DNA from: Flavobacterium sp. IB48
GTDB taxonomy: Bacteria; Bacteroidota; Bacteroidia; Flavobacteriales; Flavobacteriaceae
Direction: 5' to 3'
DNA: 64,000 nucleotides
Assembly (NCBI RefSeq): GCF_016405855.1
Contig: NZ_JAEFCA010000007.1
Location: forward strand, 124,001-188,000
The translations under genes and the position numbers were made by a program. The notes under the pieces are model-generated. The model worked only from the letters and a program-made list of their open reading frames with translations. It had not been told where the DNA came from and searched no databases. Shown piece after piece: positions 17,585 through 25,142 of this stretch (its first letter is position 1; each line of letters starts with the position of its first letter).

Positions 17585-18157
17585 CTACAAATTATCTATA
17601 ACTGACGTTAATCGCTCTGTAATTTGTTCGATAGTTCCGATACCGTCTACGGCATGAAACTTACCTTGTTCTTTATAATATCCAATAAGAGGAGCTGTTT
17701 TCTCATTGTACTCTTGGTATCTTACACGAATTTTTTCTTCGTCTTGATCGTCAACTCTTCCGCTTGTTTTTCCTCTCTCTAATAGACGCTTTACCAAAAT
17801 TTCGTCATCAGCTTCTAAAGCGATTGTTGCTGTTACGCTAGATCCGATCGTTGGCAAAAACTGGTCTAAAGCTTCTGCTTGATTGATTGTTCTTGGGTAA
17901 CCGTCGAACAAGAATCCTGCAGTATCTGGATGTTTTTTTACCTCATCAATTAACATTGCAGTTGTTACTTCGCAAGGAACCAACTCTCCGTTGTCCATAA
18001 AAACTCTTGCTTGTTTTCCTAGTTCAGTATCATTTTTTAAATTGAAACGAAAAATATCTCCTGTTGAAAGGTGTGTTAAATTGTATTTTTCTTTTAAAAA
18101 TTCTGCCTGAGTTCCTTTTCCTGCACCAGGCTTTCCAAATAAAACGATGTTAATCAT
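17585..18157 (-). CDS. adk: Adenylate kinase (short form)
   Basis: 190 residues. P-loop GKPGAGKGT (residues 8-16), AMP-binding region HLSTGDIFR and DGYPRTINQAEALDQ, LID region RLLERGKTSGRVDDQDE. The length and the absence of Cys show the short LID without zinc. It interconverts AMP + ATP and 2 ADP in the cytoplasm. It follows hpt by 66 bases on the same strand; hpt-adk-obg is a familiar order in this group, here with the CNNM gene between adk and obg. Confidence 0.97.
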   Translation of the reverse strand: MINIVLFGKPGAGKGTQAEFLKEKYNLTHLSTGDIFRFNLKNDTELGKQARVFMDNGELVPCEVTTAMLIDEVKKHPDTAGFLFDGYPRTINQAEALDQFLPTIGSSVTATIALEADDEILVKRLLERGKTSGRVDDQDEEKIRVRYQEYNEKTAPLIGYYKEQGKFHAVDGIGTIEQITERLTSVIDNL

Positions 18158-18223
18158 AATTGAAATGAGTGTTGTTACTTCTGTCTTTCAGAAGTTTTAA
18201 AATGAATATATAGTTGTGTTTTG

Positions 18224-18754
18224 TTATTCTGCTAATTTGTAAACTTCAGTAAGGTTTCTTCCTAAACCATCATAGTCTAAACCGTAACCTACAATAAATT
18301 TGTTCGGAATACGAATTCCGATATAATCTATCTTAATGTCTTTTTTATAAGCTTCTGGCTTAAAGAACAACGTTGCAATCTTAAAATGCTTTACATTTTG
18401 TGCTTTAAACAAATGCTTCAATTCTTCTACAGTATTTCCTGTGTCGACAATATCTTCGATCACGATTACAGTTCTTCCTGAAAGATCGTGACTGATACCT
18501 ATTAATTCTTTAACCGATTCTGTGCTTTCTGTTCCTTCATACGAAGCCATTTTGATGAATGAGACTTCGCACGGTTTTTTATATTTTTTCAGAAAATCTG
18601 ACACCACCATAAAAGCACCATTCAAGACTCCAATAAAAATTGGTGTATCATCACCAAAATCATCTTCTACCTGAGCGACCATTTTAGCCAAAGCAAAATC
18701 AATTTCTTTTGCCGAAATAAACGGAACAAATTGTTTATCGTGAAGTTGTATCAT
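18224..18754 (-). CDS. hpt: Hypoxanthine phosphoribosyltransferase
   Basis: 176 residues. PRPP-binding loop VIVIEDIVDTGNTVEEL, start of the fold MIQLHDKQFVPFISAKEI, and the flexible-loop region SFIKMASYEGTESTESVKEL. Converts hypoxanthine (and guanine) with PRPP to IMP (GMP). An ATG nine codons upstream (18781) is rejected because it falls inside the -7 promoter box at 18779-18786. Confidence 0.94.
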   Translation of the reverse strand: MIQLHDKQFVPFISAKEIDFALAKMVAQVEDDFGDDTPIFIGVLNGAFMVVSDFLKKYKKPCEVSFIKMASYEGTESTESVKELIGISHDLSGRTVIVIEDIVDTGNTVEELKHLFKAQNVKHFKIATLFFKPEAYKKDIKIDYIGIRIPNKFIVGYGLDYDGLGRNLTEVYKLAE

Positions 18755-18778
18755 TATTTTTCTTTTTAAAATAATGGA

Positions 18779-18786
18779 CAAAGATA
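18779..18786 (-). promoter_or_regulatory. -7 promoter box of hpt
   Basis: Minus-strand TATCTTTG, 24 bases before the chosen ATG. It overlaps the upstream in-frame ATG and so supports the shorter hpt start. No good TTG is seen at 17-23 bases. Confidence 0.55.
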
Positions 18787-18941
18787 AAGAATTAGAACTT
18801 AACAGCTTCTATCAAAACAAACTGTATTCGAGATATTTTTTAGGAATGTTAAATCTCAGTTAATCTTTACAAATATTTTTTTGTCACTCTACATATTTTA
18901 AGTAAATTGTTATGATCTAATTATTTAACTCCAAAAAACCA

Positions 18942-20225
18942 ATGAAAAAACCTTTAACCCTAATCTCGATAACGTTATTAGCCTTTATGACTGCCTGTAA
19001 TGGGCAAGTAAAAAAAGAAGAAAAAGAAGCCTTAGCCAACCATTCTGGCAATGTTGTAAAAACTGCTATCGGAGAAATTACGCTTCCCGCTCCTTACGCA
19101 ACCGAATCTAAAACCAAAAATAGCAAAGTAATTGGATGGCCAGAAGGCAAAACGCCAAAAGCGCCTGAAGGTTTTACAGTAACTAAATTTGCTGACGGAT
19201 TTGAGAATCCACGATGGAGTTATATAGGTCCAAACAATGATATTTTTGTTGTTGAAAGTGGCACCAGAACAAGCAAAAACCAAATTATAGTTTTGCGCGA
19301 CAATGATAAAGACGGAACATATGAAACTCGCGAAGTTTTTATTTCTGGTTTAAACAGACCTTTAGGAATGTTAATCCTAAAAGACTTTTTTTATATTGCC
19401 AATACTGACGGACTTTATCGTTATCCTTATAAAAACGCACCATTAAAATTAGAAACTCAAGGAACTAAAATTGTTGAACTACCAGCTGGCGGATACAACA
19501 ATCACTGGACAAGAAGTTTGCTTGCTAATCCTGAAGGAACAAAAATTTATATTGGTGTTGGTTCAGGAAGCAATGTGGGAGAAAACGGAATGGATAAAGA
19601 AGTTCGCCGCGCTGCAATTTTAGAAATTAACCCTGATGGAACTGGCGAAAAAATTTATGCTGAAGGCCTTAGAAATCCAATGGGAATGGATTGGAATCCA
19701 GCCAACAAAAAAGAACTTTGGACAGCGGTGAATGAAAGAGATGAACTTGGAGATGATTTAGTTCCAGATTATATTACAAGTGTAAAAAGAGGCGGTTTTT
19801 ACGGATGGCCTTATTCGTATTTTGGAAGTATTCCTGATCCAAGATGGAAAGGTAAAGGCGAACGAAAAGATTTGATAGAAAAAGCTATTGTTCCCGATGT
19901 TCCTGTTGGCGCTCATACCGCTTCTTTAGGATTGGCTTTTTACACGAAAGATGCTTTTCCTGCAAAATACAGAAATGGCGCTTTTGTAGGTCAGCATGGT
20001 TCTTGGAATCGATCTATAATTTCAGGCTATAAAGTTTTATTTGTTCCTTTTAAAGACGGAAAACCTTCAGGAAAACCAGAAGATTTTTTAACTGGTTTTA
20101 TTTCTGACAATGATAAAGCTGAAGTTTACGGACGTCCAGTTGCAGTTACTGTAATGAAAGACGGATCGCTTTTGGTAAATGATGATAGCGGAAATACTAT
20201 TTGGAAGGTTACAGCAAAGAAATAA
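18942..20225 (+). CDS. PQQ-type sugar/sorbosone dehydrogenase-like lipoprotein
   Basis: 427 residues with lipobox MTAC (Cys at residue 19). Six-bladed beta-propeller features of the glucose/sorbosone dehydrogenase family: NPRWSYIGPNNDIFVVESG, GLNRPLGMLILKDFFYIANTDGL, GGYNNHWTRSLLANPEGTKIYIGVGSGSN, YAEGLRNPMGMDWNPANKKELW, FVGQHGSWNRS and YGRPVAVTVMKDGSLLVNDDSG. Members oxidise aldoses or related compounds in the periplasm with pyrroloquinoline quinone, but many Bacteroidota homologues have unknown substrates and cofactor. No PQQ biosynthesis gene is in the window. Single-gene unit. Confidence 0.85.
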   Translation: MKKPLTLISITLLAFMTACNGQVKKEEKEALANHSGNVVKTAIGEITLPAPYATESKTKNSKVIGWPEGKTPKAPEGFTVTKFADGFENPRWSYIGPNNDIFVVESGTRTSKNQIIVLRDNDKDGTYETREVFISGLNRPLGMLILKDFFYIANTDGLYRYPYKNAPLKLETQGTKIVELPAGGYNNHWTRSLLANPEGTKIYIGVGSGSNVGENGMDKEVRRAAILEINPDGTGEKIYAEGLRNPMGMDWNPANKKELWTAVNERDELGDDLVPDYITSVKRGGFYGWPYSYFGSIPDPRWKGKGERKDLIEKAIVPDVPVGAHTASLGLAFYTKDAFPAKYRNGAFVGQHGSWNRSIISGYKVLFVPFKDGKPSGKPEDFLTGFISDNDKAEVYGRPVAVTVMKDGSLLVNDDSGNTIWKVTAKK

Positions 20226-20273
20226 ATTCCAATTCCGAAAATTATCGGAACAAATTTTAAAAAGAAAATTTTA

Positions 20274-20405
20274 AACACATAGAGACATAGATTTTTGTTT
20301 AAAAAGATGTTATTAAGAAAATTAGTTTTCGCACATAGTTATTATGTGGCTTTTGACAAGTAAAACGCCTTTTTTGCCTCAATCAATGCTGTGTTTCTAT
20401 GTGTT
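20274..20405. repeat. Inverted repeat AACACATAGA...
   Basis: Left arm 20274-20290 (AACACATAGAGACATAG) pairs with right arm 20389-20405 with two mismatches in 17; the spacer is 98 bases. A short hairpin TTCCGA / TCGGAA at 20233-20250 just upstream may end the preceding gene. Confidence 0.6.
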
Positions 20406-20437
20406 AAAATAAAACTGCCTTTTAATCAGCTCATTTT

Positions 20438-22537
20438 ATGCCCTCCAAAAAATATTTTCTCCTTCTCTTTATTCTTTTTACTTCTAAAAGCATCTCAGCA
20501 CAAGAAAAAATTCAAAATATTGATTCAGTTAAAACTCAAAAACTGAATGAAGTTTTAATAAGTCCGCTTCATATTAATCGTGATTTACAAAATAGTCCCG
20601 CTTCAATTGGTATTTTATCCGAAAAAGAATTACTTCGAAATAACACAACTGATATTAGTAATGTCATCAATACAATTCCTGGCGTTTTTATGCAGTCTTC
20701 CAATATTACCACAACCCGAATTTCGATTCGTGGAATTGGCGCGAGAACTCCTTATGGGACGAATAAAATTAGAGCTTTTTATGGAAGTATTCCATTAACT
20801 TCAGGAAACAGTGAGACTGTAATTGACGATATCGATCTTCAAAACATCAATCAGATTGAGATTATAAAGGGCCCGCTTTCTAGTGTTTATGGTGCTGGTT
20901 TGGGCGGTGCGATTTTGATTTCTCCTCAATCATTAAAAAGTGGCAATTATCAAGCTGAAATCAGTTCGGTTTTTGGCTCTTACGGATTATTGAAAAACAG
21001 AATAAGTTTTGATTTAAATGAAAATAATGCATCTTTAAATCTGAGTTATCACAATCTAAAAACTGATGGCTGGCGCGAAAACAGTGCCTATAATCGTGAA
21101 GGAGTTACACTTGGCGGAGAATTATTCAGAAAGAAAAACAGCAAACTGACTTATTTTTCGAATTACACCTATTTAAAAGCATATATTCCGAGTTCGATCA
21201 ATAAAACCACTTTCGAAAATAATCCACAAGCGGGCGCGCCGACTTGGGTTGCTTCAAAAGGTTTTAAAGAATACAAATCGACTTTGGGCGGATTGGCTTA
21301 CGATTTTAAAATCAATGATCATTTAAACAATTCGACTTCTGTTTTTATCAATTATAAAGACAGCAATGAACCGCGTCCTTTTGACATTTTGCGTCAATAT
21401 ACTTTTGCTTCGGGCGCTAGAACACAATTTTCGGGAGACTTTAAAATCGGAAAAATCAAAAATCAATTTATTGGCGGAATTGAATATTTCGCAGACAATT
21501 ACAACGGAAATACTTTTCAAAATCTGTATCAGCAAAATAATGGAAACGGAAGTTTACAAGGCGATCAACTTACAGCAACGAATCAGAAAAGGCGTTTTTA
21601 TAATATCTTTTCTCAAATCAGAACTTTGCTTTCTGACCAATTTGAAATTCAGGCGGGTTTAAATTATAATAAAACCAAATTTGAATTGCAGAATGACTTT
21701 CCCGCTTCCGCAAATAATCCAGTGGAGCAATATAGTTATGATGGCATTTTTTCGCCACAACTTTCTTTTTTGTTCAAGCCAAATGAAATCCAGACTTTTT
21801 ACTTCTCTGCAAGCCGAGGATTTTCTCTTCCTGCAACCGAAGAAACTTTAACAAGCACAGGAAATATCAATTCAGACATTAAACCCGAAACAGGTTATAA
21901 TTTTGAATTAGGAAGCAAACTTCATCTTTTCAGTAAAAAACTATATGCTGAAATTGCCGTTTACCGAATGGAAATTAAAGATTTATTGGTTGCCAAAAGA
22001 ATTGGAGACGATCAATATGAAGGCGTAAATGCTGGAAAAACATTTCATGAAGGAATCGAAATTGCATTAAAACACAATTGGACAATCAATAGAACTTTCA
22101 ATTTAAACTCTTACACTGGCGCTTCTATCGGAAATTATGAATTTAAAGAATTTGTCGACAACGGAAATGATTATTCTGGCAACAAATTAACTGGAGTTCC
22201 TGCCAATACTGCAAGTGCTGGTTTTAATTTGAATACCAATTCAGGTTTTTATTTTTCAGCAGATTTTCAGTTCACAGATAAAATTCCGATGAATGATTCA
22301 AATGCCAATTTTTCAGATTCTTATTCTTTACTAAATTTAAAAACAGGTTATCAATTTGAAATTTTGTCTGGATTAAAAGCGCATCTCGATGCAGGAATTA
22401 ATAATGTTACAAACGAAAAATACGCTTCCATGATTTTGACCAATGCAACCGGAGTTGGAAATGCACAACCACGATTCTATTATCCAGGATTGCCTATAAA
22501 CTATTACGGAATTATCTCATTAAATTACTTATTTTAG
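20438..22537 (+). CDS. TonB-dependent outer-membrane receptor
   Basis: 699 residues with signal peptide ending ISAQ, then a TonB-box-like KLNEVLIS (about residues 34-41). Plug domain at about 50-165: NSPASIGILSEKELLRNNTTDISNVI, RISIRGIGARTPYG, QIEIIKGPLSSVYGAGLGGAILI. The remainder is a 22-strand type barrel ending NYYGIISLNYLF with terminal Phe. There is no carboxypeptidase-like N-terminal domain and no SusD partner, so it resembles siderophore or metal receptors of the FecA/CirA type; the ligand is unknown. It relies on an inner-membrane TonB-ExbB-ExbD machine such as the one at 55.6-58 kb. Confidence 0.9.
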   Translation: MPSKKYFLLLFILFTSKSISAQEKIQNIDSVKTQKLNEVLISPLHINRDLQNSPASIGILSEKELLRNNTTDISNVINTIPGVFMQSSNITTTRISIRGIGARTPYGTNKIRAFYGSIPLTSGNSETVIDDIDLQNINQIEIIKGPLSSVYGAGLGGAILISPQSLKSGNYQAEISSVFGSYGLLKNRISFDLNENNASLNLSYHNLKTDGWRENSAYNREGVTLGGELFRKKNSKLTYFSNYTYLKAYIPSSINKTTFENNPQAGAPTWVASKGFKEYKSTLGGLAYDFKINDHLNNSTSVFINYKDSNEPRPFDILRQYTFASGARTQFSGDFKIGKIKNQFIGGIEYFADNYNGNTFQNLYQQNNGNGSLQGDQLTATNQKRRFYNIFSQIRTLLSDQFEIQAGLNYNKTKFELQNDFPASANNPVEQYSYDGIFSPQLSFLFKPNEIQTFYFSASRGFSLPATEETLTSTGNINSDIKPETGYNFELGSKLHLFSKKLYAEIAVYRMEIKDLLVAKRIGDDQYEGVNAGKTFHEGIEIALKHNWTINRTFNLNSYTGASIGNYEFKEFVDNGNDYSGNKLTGVPANTASAGFNLNTNSGFYFSADFQFTDKIPMNDSNANFSDSYSLLNLKTGYQFEILSGLKAHLDAGINNVTNEKYASMILTNATGVGNAQPRFYYPGLPINYYGIISLNYLF

Positions 22538-22560
22538 CATTGTACTAAATACAAAAAACA

Positions 22561-23112
22561 ATGCCATCTGAATTGCAAAAAAAATTGGATTATGTAAATG
22601 CTTATAGAGAAAATCGTCTAAAAGCAGCGCAGGATGTTTTAGAAAACCCATCGCTTTTTAGTGAGTTAGTTTCGATTTGCTTTTCACCAGAAGATAAAAA
22701 CAATCATAAAGCCTGCTGGATTTTAGAATTTGTTTCGTACGAAGAATTGCATTGGCTCCAGCCTCATTTAGATTTTTTCTGTTCGAATCTAAAAATTTTA
22801 AAAGACGAAAGTTCCATGCGTCCAATCGCAAAAGTGACGCAGCTTTTGGTAAAATCTCATTACAAAAAAAACGAAAATAGTATTTCTCTTTCCGAAAACA
22901 ACTTACAAGATATTATTGAAGCTTCTTTTGATTGGTTGATAAACGATGTCAAAGTGGCAACAAAAGCCTATTCTATAAGAACTTTATATGTTTTAGGAAA
23001 TCATTACGACTGGATTCACCCCGAACTAAAAGTGATTATTGACAAAGATTTCGGAGACCATTCAGCAGCCTATAAAGCCGTCGCCAAAGAAGTTTTGAAG
23101 AAAATAAAATAG
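22561..23112 (+). CDS. Helical-repeat protein of unknown function upstream of purK
   Basis: 183 residues, no signal peptide or membrane segment. Predominantly helical with Trp-rich pieces (NHKACWILEFVSYEELHWLQPHLDFFCSN; IIEASFDWLINDVKVATKAYSIRTLYVLG; KDFGDHSAAYKAVAKEVLKKIK) in the style of HEAT/ARM repeats. Not recognised as a named family. It follows the receptor gene by 23 bases; the spacer to purK contains a long hairpin and a separate promoter, so it is not co-transcribed with purK. Confidence 0.7.
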   Translation: MPSELQKKLDYVNAYRENRLKAAQDVLENPSLFSELVSICFSPEDKNNHKACWILEFVSYEELHWLQPHLDFFCSNLKILKDESSMRPIAKVTQLLVKSHYKKNENSISLSENNLQDIIEASFDWLINDVKVATKAYSIRTLYVLGNHYDWIHPELKVIIDKDFGDHSAAYKAVAKEVLKKIK

Positions 23113-23120
23113 TTTTTATA

Positions 23121-23201
23121 GCCACGAATTACACGAATTTTCACGAATTATTTTTTCAAATTCAACTAAAAAAATTAGTGAAAATTCGTGTAATTCGTGG
23201 C
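23121..23201. repeat. Long hairpin, GCCACGAATT family, copy 1
   Basis: Left arm 23121-23144 begins GCCACGAATTACACGAAT and is perfectly complementary over 24 bases to right arm 23178-23201 (ending TAATTCGTGGC). The same family, with a compensated two-base change, occurs at 37230-37316. Confidence 0.9.
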
Positions 23202-23254
23202 AAACAAAAAAAATCCTTTCTAATCCTTTTAATCTGTGGCAGAAAAACTAAATT

Positions 23255-23285
23255 TTGGCTAAAAAAAGATTAAAAAGTATCTTTG
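23255..23285 (+). promoter_or_regulatory. purK promoter
   Basis: TTG at 23255-23257 and TATCTTTG at 23278-23285, spaced 20 bases, a full match to the Bacteroidota promoter. It lies 17 bases before the ATG at 23303 and overlaps an in-frame TTG that would otherwise extend the protein by 16 codons. Confidence 0.75.
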
Positions 23286-23302
23286 CAAAAACACAACACA
23301 AA

Positions 23303-24451
23303 ATGAATTATTTTTCTTCTGATTTTAAATTAGGAATATTAGGCGGCGGACAATTAGGTAAAATGCTTTTGTTCGATACCAGAAAATTTGACATACAAAC
23401 TTACGTTCTAGATCCAAGCGACGAAGCGCCAAGTAAAATTGCCTGTAACAAATTCTTTCAAGGCGATTTAATGGACTATGAAACGGTTTACAATTTCGGG
23501 AAACAAGTCGATGTTTTGACTTTTGAAATCGAATTGGTAAACCTGGAAGCTTTAACGCAATTAGAAAACGAAGGTTTAAAAATATATCCATCTCCAAAGA
23601 CCTTAAAAGGAATTCAGAATAAAGGTGTTCAAAAAGATTTTTACGCTAAAAACAATATCCCAACAGCACCATTCGAAAGATTTGAAAATTTAGATCAACT
23701 AAAATCTAAAATCAACGATCTGAAATTACCTTTTGTATGGAAATGTACCGAATTTGGTTATGATGGAAATGGTGTAAAAATAGTTCGCCAAGCTTCAGAT
23801 TTAGATGCATTGCCAAATGTAGAATGCATTGCAGAAACTATGGTTTCGTTCAAAAATGAATTGGCGGTAATTGTGGTTAGAAATCCATCAGGCGAAATGA
23901 AAACGTATCCAGTTGTCGAAATGGAATTTCACCCAGAAGCCAACCAAGTTGAATATGTAATTTGTCCGGCAAGAATCGATGATAAAGTAGCTAAAAAAGC
24001 CAGATCGATTGCTTTACAAGTTTCAGAGAATTTCAATCACGTTGGACTTTTGGCAGTTGAAATGTTCCAGACTCAGGACGACGAAATTTTAGTGAATGAA
24101 GTTGCTCCTCGCCCACATAATTCAGGACATTATTCTATCGAAGCAAGTTATACTTCACAATTCGAAAATCATTTACGTGCTATTTTAGATCTTCCGTTAG
24201 GAAACACAGACAGTAAAGTTGCCGGAATTATGGTAAATTTAGTCGGTGCCGAAGGTCATTCTGGAAATGTAGTGTATGAAAACATAGAAACCATTTTAGG
24301 ATGGAATGGCGTGACGCCACATATTTACGGTAAAAAACAAACTCGCCCTTTTAGAAAAATGGGGCATGTGACAATCGTAAACGAAAATATGGCTGAGGCA
24401 AGAAGAATTGCACAGGAAGTTAAGGAAACTATTAAAGTGATTTCTCAGTAA
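23303..24451 (+). CDS. purK: N5-carboxyaminoimidazole ribonucleotide synthase
   Basis: 382 residues. ATP-grasp enzyme: N-terminal GILGGGQLGKMLLFDTRKFDIQTYVLDP, ATP-grasp region FVWKCTEFGYDGNGVKIV, EXMVSFKNELAVIVVR-type strand, and metal-binding NEVAPRPHNSGHYSIEA. Converts aminoimidazole ribonucleotide, ATP and bicarbonate to N5-CAIR in purine synthesis. Start chosen from the promoter at 23255-23285 and from the family's usual N terminus. purE follows 84 bases downstream. Confidence 0.95.
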   Translation: MNYFSSDFKLGILGGGQLGKMLLFDTRKFDIQTYVLDPSDEAPSKIACNKFFQGDLMDYETVYNFGKQVDVLTFEIELVNLEALTQLENEGLKIYPSPKTLKGIQNKGVQKDFYAKNNIPTAPFERFENLDQLKSKINDLKLPFVWKCTEFGYDGNGVKIVRQASDLDALPNVECIAETMVSFKNELAVIVVRNPSGEMKTYPVVEMEFHPEANQVEYVICPARIDDKVAKKARSIALQVSENFNHVGLLAVEMFQTQDDEILVNEVAPRPHNSGHYSIEASYTSQFENHLRAILDLPLGNTDSKVAGIMVNLVGAEGHSGNVVYENIETILGWNGVTPHIYGKKQTRPFRKMGHVTIVNENMAEARRIAQEVKETIKVISQ

Positions 24452-24473
24452 TCAGTTTTCAGCCGCAGTCACA

Positions 24474-24512
24474 GTTTACAGTTTCCAAAAACTTGAAACT
24501 TTAAACCTGAAA
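24474..24512. repeat. Degenerate GTTTCA/TGAAAC repeat between purK and purE
   Basis: The spacer contains GTTTACAGTTTCC followed by ACTTGAAACTTTAAACCTGAAAC-type units broken by a few changes, related to the period-7 repeat at 16024. Weak hairpin only. Confidence 0.4.
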
Positions 24513-24535
24513 CAAAACACAACAAAAATAAAAAC

Positions 24536-25021
24536 ATGAGCAAAGTAGCTATTATAATGGGAAGCATCTCAGACATGCCAGTTATGCAAGATGCAATCGA
24601 CATATTAAAACAATTTAATGTAGAAGTTGAAGTAGATATTGTTTCGGCACACAGAACGCCAGAAAAATTATTCGATTTCAGCAAAAATGCACACAATCGC
24701 GGTATTTCGGTAATTATTGCCGGTGCGGGTGGTGCTGCGCATTTACCAGGAATGGTGGCTTCTATGTCTCCACTTCCGGTAATTGGAGTTCCAGTAAAAT
24801 CAAGCAATTCAATCGATGGTTGGGATTCAGTTTTATCAATTCTGCAAATGCCAGGCGGCGTTCCTGTTGCAACGGTAGCTTTAAACGGCGCAAAAAATGC
24901 CGGAATTTTAGCCGCACAAATCATCGGAAGCCACGACAAAAAAGTTTTAGATACGATTATTTCTTATAAAGAAGAATTGAAAGCTACAGTTAATAAAGCG
25001 GCTGAAGGTTTGAAGAAATAA
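24536..25021 (+). CDS. purE: N5-carboxyaminoimidazole ribonucleotide mutase
   Basis: 161 residues. Class I PurE: VAIIMGSISDMPVMQDAIDIL, VSAHRTPEKLFDFSKNA with the conserved His-Arg, and IIAGAGGAAHLPGMVASMSPLPVIGVPV. Converts N5-CAIR to CAIR, the step after PurK; the two genes form a natural pair. Confidence 0.96.
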   Translation: MSKVAIIMGSISDMPVMQDAIDILKQFNVEVEVDIVSAHRTPEKLFDFSKNAHNRGISVIIAGAGGAAHLPGMVASMSPLPVIGVPVKSSNSIDGWDSVLSILQMPGGVPVATVALNGAKNAGILAAQIIGSHDKKVLDTIISYKEELKATVNKAAEGLKK

Positions 25022-25034
25022 TTCTCCCATAAAT

Positions 25035-25128
25035 TCCTGCAAGGTTTTCAAAACCTTGTAGGTCTGATTATCATAATCAAAATAAAATACTTCTAAAACA
25101 CCTACAAGGTTTTGAAAACCTTGCAGGA
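25035..25128. repeat. Perfect 29-bp inverted repeat with self-complementary arms
   Basis: Left arm 25035-25063 and right arm 25100-25128 are perfect reverse complements over 29 bases. Each arm contains the near-palindrome CAAGGTTTTCAAAACCTTG or its complement, so each can also fold alone. It fills most of the purE to M3-peptidase spacer. Confidence 0.9.
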
Positions 25129-25142
25129 TAAAAAACTGCAAT

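Noticed and set aside
24469..24939. 156-residue frame antisense to purE
   Set aside because: Ser/Ile/Pro-rich shadow of the purE coding strand; purE is certain.
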